A DNA stretch of 64,000 nucleotides from Microbispora oryzae (GTDB lineage Bacteria > Actinomycetota > Actinomycetes > Streptosporangiales > Streptosporangiaceae), in contig NZ_JAFCNB010000007.1 in assembly GCF_017896165.1 (NCBI RefSeq), positions 124,001 through 188,000 of the forward strand. The letters are read 5' to 3'. The translations under genes and the position numbers were made by a program. Position 1 is the stretch's first letter, and the number at the start of each line of letters is the position of its first letter. This document shows positions 1 to 8,427 of the stretch, piece after piece. The notes beneath the pieces are model-generated. The model ran no database searches. It was not told the DNA's origin and saw nothing but the letters and a program-made list of their open reading frames with translations.

Positions 1-2
1 TC

Positions 3-755
3 GCCGGATTCCTGGCCGGCGTGATGGGGAGCAGGGAGGAGCGGCTGGCGCGGGAGCGGGCCGAGGCGGCCGCCGCCCGGCAGCGGGTGACCGGTCAGCG
101 GTCCCGGCTGGAGTGGCTGATCTCCGACCTCAGGCAGACGGACCGTGAGCTGGCCACGATCGGCTCTCCCCGTCAGGAGCTGGAGGTCCTGCTGGCCCGC
201 AAGGAGCGGATGCTGCAGGAGTCAGGCGATCCGCGGGGCCGTGACCTCGCGGCCATCGCCACCCTGATCGCCGGCGTCACGGCCGACCTGCGGGAGCACG
301 AGGAGGCCCGCGAGGCGGGGGTGGCCGCCGGCCAGGCCGTCGGCCACGTCCTGCGCCACCTCGGCGGCGCCCACGGCGCCTCGACGTTCGACATGTTGGG
401 GTTCGGCGGCAGCATCGCCGACATGATGGAGCACGGTCACCTGCGTCAGGCGGACCAGGCGGCCTGGCACGCGCAGCGCGAGCTCGACCGGTTCTCACGG
501 GAGCTGGCCGACATCGGCGTCGTCGTGGCGCCCCGGCTTCCCAAGGTCGACACCCGCTGGTTCGCCGACGTCTTCTTCGACAACATCATCACCGATGCCA
601 TCAAGCACCAGCGGATCAACCGTACGGCGGCGGCGGTGCGGGAGATCGCCGAGTGGCTGGGCCGGACGGTGAACCAGCTGGGCGACCGGTGCGCAGAACT
701 GACCCGCGACCATGAGTCCCTGCTGAAGCGCCGCGAAGACCTGCTGAGCTCCTGA
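3..755 (+). CDS. coiled-coil hypothetical protein, 5' end outside window
   Basis: Family not recognised. The reading frame is open to the left edge of the window (residues AGFLAGVMGS before the first ATG at 24), so the visible 250 codons are probably the C-terminal part of a longer protein. A start at 21 (GTG) or 24 (ATG) is possible, but I see no good ribosome binding site in the 20 bases available. Two charged, Ala/Glu/Arg-rich stretches (about residues 10-70 and 135-165) look like coiled coil, separated by a glycine-rich segment with GFGGSIADMM, and the protein ends in another heptad-like stretch. No signal peptide or catalytic motif is visible. It runs convergently into the gene ending at 818, with a hairpin between them. 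Confidence 0.6.
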   Translation, partial: AGFLAGVMGSREERLARERAEAAAARQRVTGQRSRLEWLISDLRQTDRELATIGSPRQELEVLLARKERMLQESGDPRGRDLAAIATLIAGVTADLREHEEAREAGVAAGQAVGHVLRHLGGAHGASTFDMLGFGGSIADMMEHGHLRQADQAAWHAQRELDRFSRELADIGVVVAPRLPKVDTRWFADVFFDNIITDAIKHQRINRTAAAVREIAEWLGRTVNQLGDRCAELTRDHESLLKRREDLLSS

Positions 756-764
756 GCGGGCCGC

Positions 765-789
765 GCCGCGGCTTGGGGAAAGCCGCGGC
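765..789. terminator. hairpin between convergent genes
   Basis: Perfect 10-bp stem (765-774 with 780-789, GCCGCGGCTT/AAGCCGCGGC) around a 5-base loop. It lies between two convergent stop codons and can serve both strands. There is no T-run, as is common for actinomycete terminators. Confidence 0.5.
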
Positions 790-817
790 CGTCGCCCGCC
801 GGAGGCCCACGCCGGAT

Positions 818-1183
818 TCACTTCAGGTGGGCGGGCCCGTCATGATCGTGATCGTGGTCGTGGTCGTGGTCGTCCTCTTCCTCGTCGAGGACGCCGTCGG
901 ACGGCTCGACGCCGAGCATCGCCTCGCGCGGCTCGACCTCGCTGACGTGCTCGACCAGGCCGAGGACATGATCGGGTTCGATGAGCCACTGCAGGGCTGC
1001 GGCTCCGGTCTCGTCGGAGTTGACCAGCTCGATCTGCTCCTGGCGCTCTCCGTCTTCCAGCTCGGTCTGGGGGTCGCGGATCTCCGCGAGCGCCGCCGCC
1101 TGCAGCGCGCCGACGTCGAGGACTTCGACCACCAGGTCGACGGTGAGGCGCAGGTAGCGAGCCGTGTCCGTTCCATTGCTCAT
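818..1183 (-). CDS. small protein with Asp-His repeat tail
   Basis: A 121-residue protein of unknown function. The first 95 residues look like a compact alpha/beta domain (begins MSNGTDTARYLRLTVDLVVE); the C-terminus switches to an acidic run and then alternating Asp-His (DDHDHDHDHDHDHDGPAHLK), a plausible low-specificity metal-binding tail. The ATG at 1183 has a GGATCACC-like ribosome site just upstream; the longer frame through ung is a shadow. It starts 23 bases after the ung stop on the same strand, so the two are probably co-transcribed. The tail is encoded by an imperfect hexanucleotide repeat and could vary in length between strains. I infer metal binding only from composition. Confidence 0.7.
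   Translation of the reverse strand: MSNGTDTARYLRLTVDLVVEVLDVGALQAAALAEIRDPQTELEDGERQEQIELVNSDETGAAALQWLIEPDHVLGLVEHVSEVEPREAMLGVEPSDGVLDEEEDDHDHDHDHDHDGPAHLK
841..874. repeat. hexanucleotide microsatellite coding the Asp-His tail
   Basis: About five and a half copies of a 6-base unit (gatcgt / ggtcgt) lie inside the small gene at 818-1183. Because the unit is a multiple of three, copy-number changes would only add or remove Asp-His pairs. Confidence 0.7.
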
Positions 1184-1206
1184 GGTGGTGATCCTATCGG
1201 CACTCG

Positions 1207-1884
1207 TCACGGCAGCTTCCACTCGACCGGCGCGGCGCCCTGCTCCTCCAGGAGCTGATTGGCCCGGCTGAACGGGCGGGAGCGGAAGAAGCCGCTGCGG
1301 GCCGACAGCGGGCTCGGATGCGCCGACTCGACACAGGGCACGTCGCCGAGCAGCGGGCGCAGGTTGCGGGCGTCGCGGCCCCACAGGATCGCCACGAGCG
1401 GGCCGCCCCGGGCCACCAGGGCCTTGATGGCCTGCTCGGTGACCTCCTCCCAGCCCTTGCCGCGGTGTGAGGCGGGCTTGCCCGGCATGACGGTCAGCAC
1501 CCGGTTGAGCAGCAGGACGCCCTGCTCGGTCCAGGGGGTGAGATCGCCGTTGGACGGAGGGGGATAGCCGAGGTCCTCCATGTACTCCTTGAAGATGTTC
1601 ACGAGGCTTCCCGGCAGCGGCCGCACGTCCGGGGCCACCGAGAAACTCAGGCCCACGGGGTGGCCCGGGGTGGGATAGGGGTCCTGACCGACGATCAGGA
1701 TCCGTACGTCGGAGAGGGGCTGCTGGAACGCGCGGAGCACGTTGGGCCCGGCCGGGAGGTACTGCCGGCCTTCCGCGATCTCCTGCCGGAGGAAGTCGCC
1801 CATCGCGGTGATCCGCTCGGCGACCGGTGCGAGGGCCTCCGCCCATCCGGCTTCCACGACTTCGTGCAAGGGACGTCCTGCCAT
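1207..1884 (-). CDS. ung: uracil-DNA glycosylase
   Basis: Removes uracil from DNA to start base-excision repair. The 225-residue protein has the family 1 hallmarks: the water-activating motif GQDPYP (Asp about residue 68), the uracil pocket around VGLSFSV, the LLLNRVLTV strand, the SHRGKGWE segment and the [12 protein letters not shown] leucine-loop motif with its catalytic His. Length matches the family. I chose ATG 1884: an upstream in-frame start at 1983 would fall inside the terminator hairpin of the preceding operon. No Shine-Dalgarno is seen, but a TANNNT -10 box lies 8 bases before the ATG, which fits a leaderless message. Confidence 0.95.
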   Translation of the reverse strand: MAGRPLHEVVEAGWAEALAPVAERITAMGDFLRQEIAEGRQYLPAGPNVLRAFQQPLSDVRILIVGQDPYPTPGHPVGLSFSVAPDVRPLPGSLVNIFKEYMEDLGYPPPSNGDLTPWTEQGVLLLNRVLTVMPGKPASHRGKGWEEVTEQAIKALVARGGPLVAILWGRDARNLRPLLGDVPCVESAHPSPLSARSGFFRSRPFSRANQLLEEQGAAPVEWKLP

Positions 1885-1892
1885 GGTCGCGC

Positions 1893-1898
1893 ACTCTA
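1893..1898 (-). promoter_or_regulatory. candidate -10 box of ung (leaderless)
   Basis: On the minus strand this reads TAGAGT, a good actinomycete -10 (TANNNT), ending 8 bases before the ung ATG. Transcription would begin at or next to the start codon. No clear -35 was found. Confidence 0.35.
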
Positions 1899-1936
1899 TC
1901 GGCTTTTCCAGAATGGCACGGCGTGGCGTGACGAAA

Positions 1937-1978
1937 ATGTCGGATGCCCGCCTACCCCCGTGAAGGCGGGCATCCGAC
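1937..1978 (-). terminator. intrinsic terminator of the sugar ABC operon
   Basis: A perfect 15-bp stem (1939-1953 with 1964-1978, GTCGGATGCCCGCCT and its complement) with a 10-base loop. Read on the minus strand the stem is followed by ATTTTC, a short U-run. It sits 28 bases after the MalG-type permease stop and before ung, so it separates the two units. Confidence 0.85.
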
Positions 1979-2005
1979 GTCATTTCCCCCTGTTGCCGGC
2001 CAGGG

Positions 2006-2893
2006 CTACTTCACCGATCCGGCGAGCAGGCCCTGGACGAAGTACCGCTGGAAGGCGAAGAACAGGACCAGCGGGATGATCAGTGACAGAAAGGCACCCG
2101 GCGCGAGAATATCCACATTGGTGCCGAATTGCCGCATCTGGGATTGCAGTGCCTTCGTCATCGGCTGGTTATCGGTGTCGGCGAAGACCAGGGCGACGAG
2201 CAGGTCGTTCCAGACCCAGAGGAACTGGAAGATCCCGAGTGAGGCGATGGCGGGTTTCGCCAGCGGGAACACCACGGTCGCGAAGATCCGCCACTCCGGC
2301 GCGCCGTCCATGCGCGCCGCCTCCAGCAGCTCCCGGGGGATGCCGGCGAAGAAGTTGCGCAGCAGGAAGATCGCGAACGGCAGGCCGAAGGCCACGTGGA
2401 ACAGCACGACGCTCAGGATCGAGCCGAAGATCCCGATGGCGCCGTACAGCTTGGCGATGGGGATCAGCGCGATCTGGACCGGCACCACGAGCAGGGCGAC
2501 CACGATGAGGAAGACGGTGTCCCTGCCGGGGAACTCGATCCACGCGAACGCGTACGCCGCCATCGCGGCGAAGCCGATCACCAGCGCCGTCGCCGGTACG
2601 GTGATCAGCACGGTGTTCCAGAACGACGAGCCGAATCCCGAAGCGAGCAGGTTGGAGTAGTTCCGGAAGGTCAGCTCGGCTGGCTTGGCGAAGAGGGACC
2701 ACCAGCCCGACGAGTTGTTGGCGGTCTCGCTGCGCAGCGACACCACGAGCAGGCCCAGGGTGGGGATCAGCCAGAAGAGCGCGACGAGGATCAGGAAGAC
2801 CTGGATCACTCCCGAGCCGATCCGGTCGATCACCCGGCCCGCGATCCCGCGCTCGACGGCCCCGGCGGTCCGGGGCTCGGCCAGGGTCGTCAT
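2006..2893 (-). CDS. carbohydrate ABC transporter permease, MalG type
   Basis: Inner-membrane permease of a CUT1-type sugar importer, 295 residues, with six predicted membrane segments. The cytoplasmic EAA loop that docks the ATPase is clear: [24 protein letters not shown] 2893 overlaps the stop of the upstream permease by four bases (ATGA), indicating coupled translation. No ATPase gene is in this operon; in Streptomyces such importers share the MsiK-type ATPase encoded elsewhere, so the same is inferred here. Substrate is probably an alpha-glucoside or other oligosaccharide, judged from the family and from treS nearby, but not proven. Confidence 0.9.
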   Translation of the reverse strand: MTTLAEPRTAGAVERGIAGRVIDRIGSGVIQVFLILVALFWLIPTLGLLVVSLRSETANNSSGWWSLFAKPAELTFRNYSNLLASGFGSSFWNTVLITVPATALVIGFAAMAAYAFAWIEFPGRDTVFLIVVALLVVPVQIALIPIAKLYGAIGIFGSILSVVLFHVAFGLPFAIFLLRNFFAGIPRELLEAARMDGAPEWRIFATVVFPLAKPAIASLGIFQFLWVWNDLLVALVFADTDNQPMTKALQSQMRQFGTNVDILAPGAFLSLIIPLVLFFAFQRYFVQGLLAGSVK

Positions 2894-4356
2894 CGCTCGT
2901 CCCTCCTGAACCGGCGGATGTTGAAGATCATGAACGGCACCACCAGAACGAGCAGGAAGATGGACAGGGCACTGCCCAGGCCCTGGTTGCCCCCTCCGCC
3001 GAACGACACCCGCCACATCTCCAGCGCGATCACGTTGGCCTGCGGCTGCACCGAGCCGGGGGCGATGATGAAGACCAGGTCGAAGACCTTCAGCACATTG
3101 ATGATCATGGTCACGAAGACCACGAGAAGCACGGGCGCGAGCAGCGGAACGGTGATCCGGCGGAACACCTGCCACTCGGTCGCGCCGTCGATCCTGGCCG
3201 CCTCCAGCGCGTCTCGCGGGATGGCGGACAGACCGGCGGCGATGAGCACCATGGCGAAGCCGGCCCACACCCAGATGTACGCCCCGATGATCGCAGGGGT
3301 GATCAGCGACGGCCCCAGCCAGGTGACGCCGTTGAACGGCGCCGTGAAGTTCGACGCGGGCAGCCGGATGACGTAGGAGCCCGCGGGCAGGCCCTCGAAC
3401 CGGAACGTGCCGTCCGCCGCGGTCTCGGTGGTCGCCGCGACCGAGCCGCCGGAGACCGCCTCCACCGTGATCCCGGCGAGGCCCCTCTCCTGCGGGTCGA
3501 CCTGGTTGAGCGTCCCGCCGCCGCCCCGGACGACGTCGAGCCACACGGTGCCGCCGACGCCCTCAGCGGGGGCGGTCGCGGCCGGCGCGGCGTCCTTGAC
3601 CGCGTCCTGCGGCAGGCCGACCAGCGGGATCAGCACCGGACTGCCGGGCTGGGCCTGCTGCCTGGCCACCACGGCGCCGCCCTGCACGGTGGCGGGGGCC
3701 TGGTCGTTCTCCCTCGGCCGGGCACCGGGATAGCCGTGATCGGAGGAGAAGACATCGTGGACGCTCGTGATGACGGCGTTGGCCACGCCCTTGTCGGGGT
3801 CCTGCTCGTAGACGAGGCGGAAGATGACCCCGGCCGCGAGCAGCGACACGGCCATCGGCATGAACAGGACGAGCTTGAAGGCCGTCGCCCAGCGGATCCG
3901 CTCGGTCAGCACCGCGAAGACCAGGCCGAGGGCCGTCACGAAGATCGGGGCCACCACGACCCAGATGACGTTGTTCTTGATCGTGGTGAGGGCCGACGAG
4001 TCCGTGAAGATCGACACGTAGTTGCCGAGCCCCACGAAGCGGCCGCCGGTGGCGTCGTACAGGCTCCGGCCGATCGACCAGATGACCGGATAGATCATCC
4101 AGGCGGCCAGCAGCAGGAACGCCGGCAGGAGGAAGATCCCCGCCATCGCCGGCGAGGGGCCGAGCCGCGCCCGGACGGCGGCCGAGCCGGATGCCGGGGC
4201 GGATGCCGGGGGGGTGGAAGAGGCGGCGGACGACGCGGGGGCGGGAGACGACGCGGGGGACGGGGCGTCGTCGGGGGGTGTGGCGCGCGGGCCGGGGGCG
4301 GCCCCGGCGGCCTGGTCGCCGCCGGGGTCCCTCTGGCCGTCCAACCGATCGGTCAC
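2890..4356 (-). CDS. sugar ABC permease, MalF type, with inserted extracellular beta domain
   Basis: Partner permease, 488 residues, much longer than the usual 290-330. Residues 1-65 are a Pro/Ala/Ser-rich cytoplasmic tail. Membrane segments lie near 70-95, 130-150, 160-182, 355-375, 405-425 and 463-480, and the EAA loop EAARIDGATEWQVFRRITVP is at about 385-404. Between membrane segments 3 and 4 an extra ~145 residues (205-350) are inserted outside the cell. They contain GITVEAVSGG...TETAADGTFRFEGLPAGSYVIRL, the signature of a carboxypeptidase-regulatory/SdrB-like beta sandwich. GTG 4356 is preferred over upstream ATG codons because TAGGGAAG lies at good distance. The binding-protein gene ends 12 bases upstream. 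Confidence 0.88.
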   Translation of the reverse strand: MTDRLDGQRDPGGDQAAGAAPGPRATPPDDAPSPASSPAPASSAASSTPPASAPASGSAAVRARLGPSPAMAGIFLLPAFLLLAAWMIYPVIWSIGRSLYDATGGRFVGLGNYVSIFTDSSALTTIKNNVIWVVVAPIFVTALGLVFAVLTERIRWATAFKLVLFMPMAVSLLAAGVIFRLVYEQDPDKGVANAVITSVHDVFSSDHGYPGARPRENDQAPATVQGGAVVARQQAQPGSPVLIPLVGLPQDAVKDAAPAATAPAEGVGGTVWLDVVRGGGGTLNQVDPQERGLAGITVEAVSGGSVAATTETAADGTFRFEGLPAGSYVIRLPASNFTAPFNGVTWLGPSLITPAIIGAYIWVWAGFAMVLIAAGLSAIPRDALEAARIDGATEWQVFRRITVPLLAPVLLVVFVTMIINVLKVFDLVFIIAPGSVQPQANVIALEMWRVSFGGGGNQGLGSALSIFLLVLVVPFMIFNIRRFRRDER

Positions 4357-4367
4357 GGCCGTCTTCC

Positions 4368-5693
4368 CTACTTGTTGAACGCCTTGGCGGCGTCGGCCTC
4401 GAGCTTCTTCTGGGCGCCCTTGACGTCGGACGGGTTGCGGAGGAAGTCCTGCAGGTCCTTCCACTCGCCCTTGCCGTCGGTGCCGCCGAAGGCGCTCGGC
4501 GCGAGGTCGGACATGTCGTACCGCACCGACTCACCCGCGGAGATGATCGTCTGCGCGAGCTGCTTGGTCAGATTGTCCGGGTAGTTGTCGGGCGAGACGT
4601 TGCGGTTGGGCGAGAGGTAGCCGGGCTGCTTGGCCCACACCTCGCCGCCCTCCTTGGAGGCCAGGAACTCAAGGAGCGCCTGCGCGCCCTTGGAGTCCTT
4701 CATCACCACGCCGACGTCGCCGCCGAGGACGACGGGCGCGGCGTCGCCGACCTTCGGGAACGGCATGATCTGCGCCTCCTCGCCGACCTTCGCGCCCGAC
4801 TGGCCCACGGAGGCGGCCACGAAGTCGGCCTCGATGACCATCGCGGCCTTCTTCTCGCCGTAGACCTGGGTGACGCAGGTCGGGAAGTCGGTCTGCAGGG
4901 CGCCGGACGCGCCGCCGAGCACGAACTCCTTCTTGCCGAAGATCTGCGCCATCTTCTCCAGAGCGGTGGCCACCGTGGCGTCGGTCCACGGGATCTCGTG
5001 CTTGGCGAGCTTGTCGTAGTTGTCCGGCCCGGCCGACGAGAGGTAGACGTTCTCGAACAGGTCGGTGAGCGTCCAGCCGGAGGCGGCGCACAGCGCGAAG
5101 GGCGTGGTGCCGGAGTCGGACAGCGACTGCGCCGTCTTGCCGATCAGGTCGTCCCAGGTGGTGGCGGGCTGCGCGCCGGCGTCGTCGAAGGCCGACTGGC
5201 GGTACCAGATGAGCGACTTGTGCGCCGCCTTGACGAGCACGCCGTAGACCTGGCCCTTGGCGGAGCCCAGCTCCTTCCAGTACGGCGTGTAGTTCTGGTC
5301 GATCTGCGCCTGCACCTCGGGCGCCAGCGGCTTCAGCGCGCCCTGGTCGGCGTACTGCTGGACGAGACCGGGCTGGGGCAGGATCGCGACGTCCGGAGGG
5401 TTGCCGCCCTCGATGCGCGGGCCGAGGTAGGCGCCGGTGTCCTCGCCGGTGGAGGCGTAGGTGACGGTGGCGCCGGTCTTCTCCTCGAAGGCCTTGAGCA
5501 CCTTCTCGAAGTTGGCCTGCTCGTCGCCGGTCCACTTCGCGGCGACCTCGATCTTCTGGCCGGCCAGTGGCTTGTCGCCGCCGCCCGAGGCGGGCGCGCT
5601 GCTCGCGCCGCCCTCCGAGCCGCCGGACGAGCCGGTGCCGCAGGCCGCGGCGGCGAGGCCGAGGAGCGCGACGACGATGGGGAGTTTGCGCAT
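4368..5693 (-). CDS. sugar ABC transporter substrate-binding lipoprotein (1)
   Basis: Extracellular family 1 solute-binding protein, 441 residues. The N-terminus is a lipoprotein signal peptide with lipobox LAAAAC (Cys about 18), followed by a Gly/Ser linker. The mature part starts with IEVAAKWTGDEQANFEKVLKAFEEKTG..., the usual first strand and helix of maltose/alpha-glucoside binding proteins, and has the hinge motif NPPDVAILPQPGL. A GGAGG site lies 6 bases before ATG 5693. It captures substrate for the two permeases downstream. Two binding proteins precede one permease pair here. Confidence 0.92.
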   Translation of the reverse strand: MRKLPIVVALLGLAAAACGTGSSGGSEGGASSAPASGGGDKPLAGQKIEVAAKWTGDEQANFEKVLKAFEEKTGATVTYASTGEDTGAYLGPRIEGGNPPDVAILPQPGLVQQYADQGALKPLAPEVQAQIDQNYTPYWKELGSAKGQVYGVLVKAAHKSLIWYRQSAFDDAGAQPATTWDDLIGKTAQSLSDSGTTPFALCAASGWTLTDLFENVYLSSAGPDNYDKLAKHEIPWTDATVATALEKMAQIFGKKEFVLGGASGALQTDFPTCVTQVYGEKKAAMVIEADFVAASVGQSGAKVGEEAQIMPFPKVGDAAPVVLGGDVGVVMKDSKGAQALLEFLASKEGGEVWAKQPGYLSPNRNVSPDNYPDNLTKQLAQTIISAGESVRYDMSDLAPSAFGGTDGKGEWKDLQDFLRNPSDVKGAQKKLEADAAKAFNK

Positions 5694-5695
5694 AT

Positions 5696-6958
5696 CTATC
5701 CTCCGGACTGGATCACCTCGCCGAGCTGTTGCCTCAGCTCGGCGACGGTTTCGTCTGTGGGTCTGCCGAGATCGAGGGCGCCGGACACCGCACTGGAGAT
5801 CACCAGGCTGACCTGGTTGTAGTCAGGGGTGACCGGCCGGGGCCGCGCCGAGAGGATGGTCTCCTTCAGCACGGGCAGGTAGGGGAACCGCTTGATCAGG
5901 GCCGGGTCGTCGTACAGCTCGGCCCAGACCGGGGGGAACGATCCCTCGGTGAGCACCAGCCGCTGGATCTCCGGCCCGGTGAAGTAGCGGATGAAGTCGA
6001 GTGCGGTCTTCTGCCGCTTGGAGAAGGCGCTGACGGCGAGGTTGACCCCGCCGAGCGAGCTGGACCCCGGGCCGTCAGGCCCGGGCAGGCGGGTGACCGC
6101 GAACTTCCCGGCAAGCCGGGAGTGGGCGGCCGGTCCGTACGCGGGCGGCCAGTTGCGGGCGAACAGCAGCCTGCCCTCCTGGAAGGCGAGCCGCGACTCC
6201 TCCTCCTTGTACGACAGGGCCTCCCGGGGGATCCACCCCTCGCGGACCCCGCCGACGAGGAAGTCGAGCGCCCTGCGGGCCGGCCCGAGGTCCATCGTCA
6301 CCCGGCGCGCGTCGGGGCTGAGGATCGACCCGCCCGCCGACTGGACCGCCTCGGCGAAGTTGACGGTCAGTCCCTCGTATGGCAGGAACTGCCCGGCGTA
6401 GCCCCCGATCCGATACTTCGCCCCGAGTCGCATGGCGTCGTCGCGGAGCTCGGCCCAGGTCCTGGGCGGCTTGAGGTGCTCCTTGGCGAGCAGGTCGGAC
6501 CGGTAGTAGAGCAGCCCCGCGTTGGTGACGTACGGGACGGCCCACAGGCGGTCCCGGTAGATCGCGGTGGCGGCGACCCCGGGGAACACCTTGTCGAGGG
6601 GGAACAGGCTGCGGTCGAGCGGCGCGATCCAGCCGGCGTCGGCGAACTCCGCCGTCCAGACCACGTCGAGCCCCAGCACGTCGTACACGTCGCTGTGGGC
6701 CTGCAGGTTGGCGACCATCTGGGCGCGCTGCTCGTCGGACGCCTCGGGCAGTTCGAGGAGCGTCACCCGCTCGGCCGGATGGGACCGGTTCCAGCGGTCG
6801 ATCAGCGGGCCGAGATAGGCCGTGGTGTCCCGGCCGATCGCGAACGTGATGGGGCCGGTGCCGCCGGTGTCCGCGGCCGGGGGGCCGGCGGAGTCCGCGA
6901 GCCCTCCGCACGCCGCCACCAGGAAGGTGGTCAGCAGGGCGACGGCTCGGCGTATCAC
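5696..6958 (-). CDS. sugar ABC transporter substrate-binding lipoprotein (2)
   Basis: Second family 1 solute-binding protein, 420 residues, first gene of the operon. Lipobox LVAAC (Cys about 17). Motifs typical of trehalose/maltose (ThuE-like) binders are present: ITFAIGRDTTAYLGPLIDRW, YDVLGLDVVWTAEFADAGW, and AVPYVTNAGLLYYRSDLL. GTG 6958 has GGAGG 5 bases upstream. Its stop is two bases before the ATG of binding protein 1. The two proteins are clearly different in sequence, so this is not a recent duplication; they may widen the substrate range of one transporter. Confidence 0.9.
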   Translation of the reverse strand: MIRRAVALLTTFLVAACGGLADSAGPPAADTGGTGPITFAIGRDTTAYLGPLIDRWNRSHPAERVTLLELPEASDEQRAQMVANLQAHSDVYDVLGLDVVWTAEFADAGWIAPLDRSLFPLDKVFPGVAATAIYRDRLWAVPYVTNAGLLYYRSDLLAKEHLKPPRTWAELRDDAMRLGAKYRIGGYAGQFLPYEGLTVNFAEAVQSAGGSILSPDARRVTMDLGPARRALDFLVGGVREGWIPREALSYKEEESRLAFQEGRLLFARNWPPAYGPAAHSRLAGKFAVTRLPGPDGPGSSSLGGVNLAVSAFSKRQKTALDFIRYFTGPEIQRLVLTEGSFPPVWAELYDDPALIKRFPYLPVLKETILSARPRPVTPDYNQVSLVISSAVSGALDLGRPTDETVAELRQQLGEVIQSGG

Positions 6959-7089
6959 GTGGCCTCCGCATTAATGGCCGGTTACATACGTGTTAGGTAA
7001 GTGCATGCATGTTATGCATAGCGATAATGTGGCAGTCAACGGCGGAGCCGGTAACGCTCCGATAACTGCTCAAGGGCTGGGGGTGAGCG
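6959..7089. promoter_or_regulatory. divergent promoter region with ATGCAT-GTT-ATGCAT palindrome
   Basis: This 131-base AT-richer gap separates the importer operon (minus) from the padR operon (plus). A perfect inverted repeat, ATGCAT-GTT-ATGCAT, occupies 7005-7019 and is followed at 7023-7028 by GATAAT, a good -10 for padR. PadR proteins usually repress their own promoter at dyads of this kind, so this is the likely operator; it could also act on the divergent operon. Confidence 0.45.
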
Positions 7090-7596
7090 GTGCGGCAGCC
7101 GCTGCTGGCGCTCCTCGCGAAGGAACCTGCCCATGGCTACGAACTCAAACAGGCCCTGGAAGCCATATTCGGCAGCGCCTACCCGTCGCCCAACATCGGG
7201 CAGATCTACGTCACCCTGGGCCGGCTGGAGAAGGACGGCTACGTCAGGTCGGTCGACGTGGAGCAGTCGAACCGGCCGAACAAGAAGGTCTACTACATCA
7301 CCGCCGCCGGCCGCGAGGCGCTGGAGAGCTGGGTCGACGAGCCGACGGAGGGCCCCCGGGTCCGCGACGAGTTCTTCATGAAGCTCGTGCTGGCCCCGAT
7401 GACCGGTCTCGCCGACCGGATGGCCCTGGTCAACCGGCAGCGGCGGCACTACCTGTCACTGATGCGCGACCTGCGTGAGCTGGCCGAACGCACCGATCCC
7501 GGCAACCGGGTCGCCCTGCTGCTGATCGAGGGGGCCATGCTGCACCTGCAGGCCGATCTCGACTGGCTGGAGCGCTGCCAGGAAGATCTCCCCTGA
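7090..7596 (+). CDS. PadR family transcriptional regulator
   Basis: 168 residues. The N-terminal winged helix is clear: LLALLAKEPAHGYELKQALE, then PSPNIGQIYVTLGRLEKDGYV and the wing PNKKVYYITAAGREALESW. The C-terminal half is the helical dimerisation region (PadR_C). GTG 7090 begins directly at the conserved first helix; GGGGGTGAGCGG precedes it. It is followed after 69 bases by an ABC exporter on the same strand, the standard PadR arrangement, so it most likely represses that exporter and itself in response to a drug-like or lipid ligand. Confidence 0.92.
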   Translation: MRQPLLALLAKEPAHGYELKQALEAIFGSAYPSPNIGQIYVTLGRLEKDGYVRSVDVEQSNRPNKKVYYITAAGREALESWVDEPTEGPRVRDEFFMKLVLAPMTGLADRMALVNRQRRHYLSLMRDLRELAERTDPGNRVALLLIEGAMLHLQADLDWLERCQEDLP

Positions 7597-7665
7597 CGCG
7601 CTGTTGCGGCACGGGCCGCGACTTGGGACGATGCGGGGCGTGACCAGGCTTACGGGACCGACCGC

Positions 7666-8412
7666 ATGAGCGGGACGCCCGTGGTCAAGGCGGTCAACCT
7701 GGTCAAGGTCTACCAGACCGGCGGATTGCCGGTGCCCGCCGTACGCGGTGTGGACCTGACCGTCCGGGCGGGCGAGTTCGTCGCCATCACCGGGCCGTCG
7801 GGGTCGGGCAAGTCCACGCTGATCCACATGCTCGGCGGGCTCGACACGCGCACGAGCGGGGAGATCTGGCTCGACGGCAAACGGGCCGACACGCTCTCGG
7901 AGAGCGGCTGGGCCCTGCTGCGCCGCCGGAAGGTGGGCTTCGTCTTTCAGTTCTTCAACCTCGTGGCCAACATGACGGTTGCCGACAACGTCGAGCTGCC
8001 CGCTCTGCTCGGGGGCGCGTCCCCCCGCCAGGCCAGGGAACGGCGCGAGTACCTGCTCGGTGAGCTCGGCCTCGCCGACCGGGCCGGCGCCGCCCCGGCG
8101 CGGCTCTCCGGCGGCGAACAGCAGCGGGTGGCCCTGGCCCGCGCGCTCGCCAACCAGCCGACGCTGCTGCTCGCGGACGAGCCGACGGGCAACCTCGACA
8201 GCCGCAACACCCGCGACGTCCTGCGGCTGCTCGGCCGGGTCCACGGGCAGGGCCAGACGATCGTGCTGGTCACCCACGACGCCCGGGCGGCGAGCATGGC
8301 CGACCGGGTGGTGAGCCTGCTCGACGGCCAGATCGTCGACGACGGCGCGATCGGCTCCGCGCGGCGGCGGCCGGGCGGCACGGCCGGCGACGTCGTCGAG
8401 CTGCGGGGCTGA
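7666..8412 (+). CDS. ABC transporter ATP-binding protein, MacB/LolD type
   Basis: 248-residue ATPase of the type VII (MacB/LolCDE/FtsE-like) class. Walker [10 protein letters not shown] at 43-51, Q-loop [14 protein letters not shown], signature [14 protein letters not shown], Walker [15 protein letters not shown]-loop VTHD. The [11 protein letters not shown] wording is typical of MacB-type exporters working with FtsX-domain permeases, and such a permease follows 15 bases downstream. Energises a mechanotransmission-type exporter; substrate unknown. Part of the padR operon. Confidence 0.95.
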   Translation: MSGTPVVKAVNLVKVYQTGGLPVPAVRGVDLTVRAGEFVAITGPSGSGKSTLIHMLGGLDTRTSGEIWLDGKRADTLSESGWALLRRRKVGFVFQFFNLVANMTVADNVELPALLGGASPRQARERREYLLGELGLADRAGAAPARLSGGEQQRVALARALANQPTLLLADEPTGNLDSRNTRDVLRLLGRVHGQGQTIVLVTHDARAASMADRVVSLLDGQIVDDGAIGSARRRPGGTAGDVVELRG

Positions 8413-8427
8413 CGGCGAGCCGCTCCG

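Noticed and set aside
1207-1983. Longer ung frame with a start at 1983
   Set aside because: The extra 33 codons would run through the terminator hairpin of the preceding operon and do not resemble the Ung N-terminus.
2396-3376. Long plus-strand open frame opposite the permease genes
   Set aside because: It is a GC-rich shadow frame with no family features; the minus-strand permeases explain this DNA.
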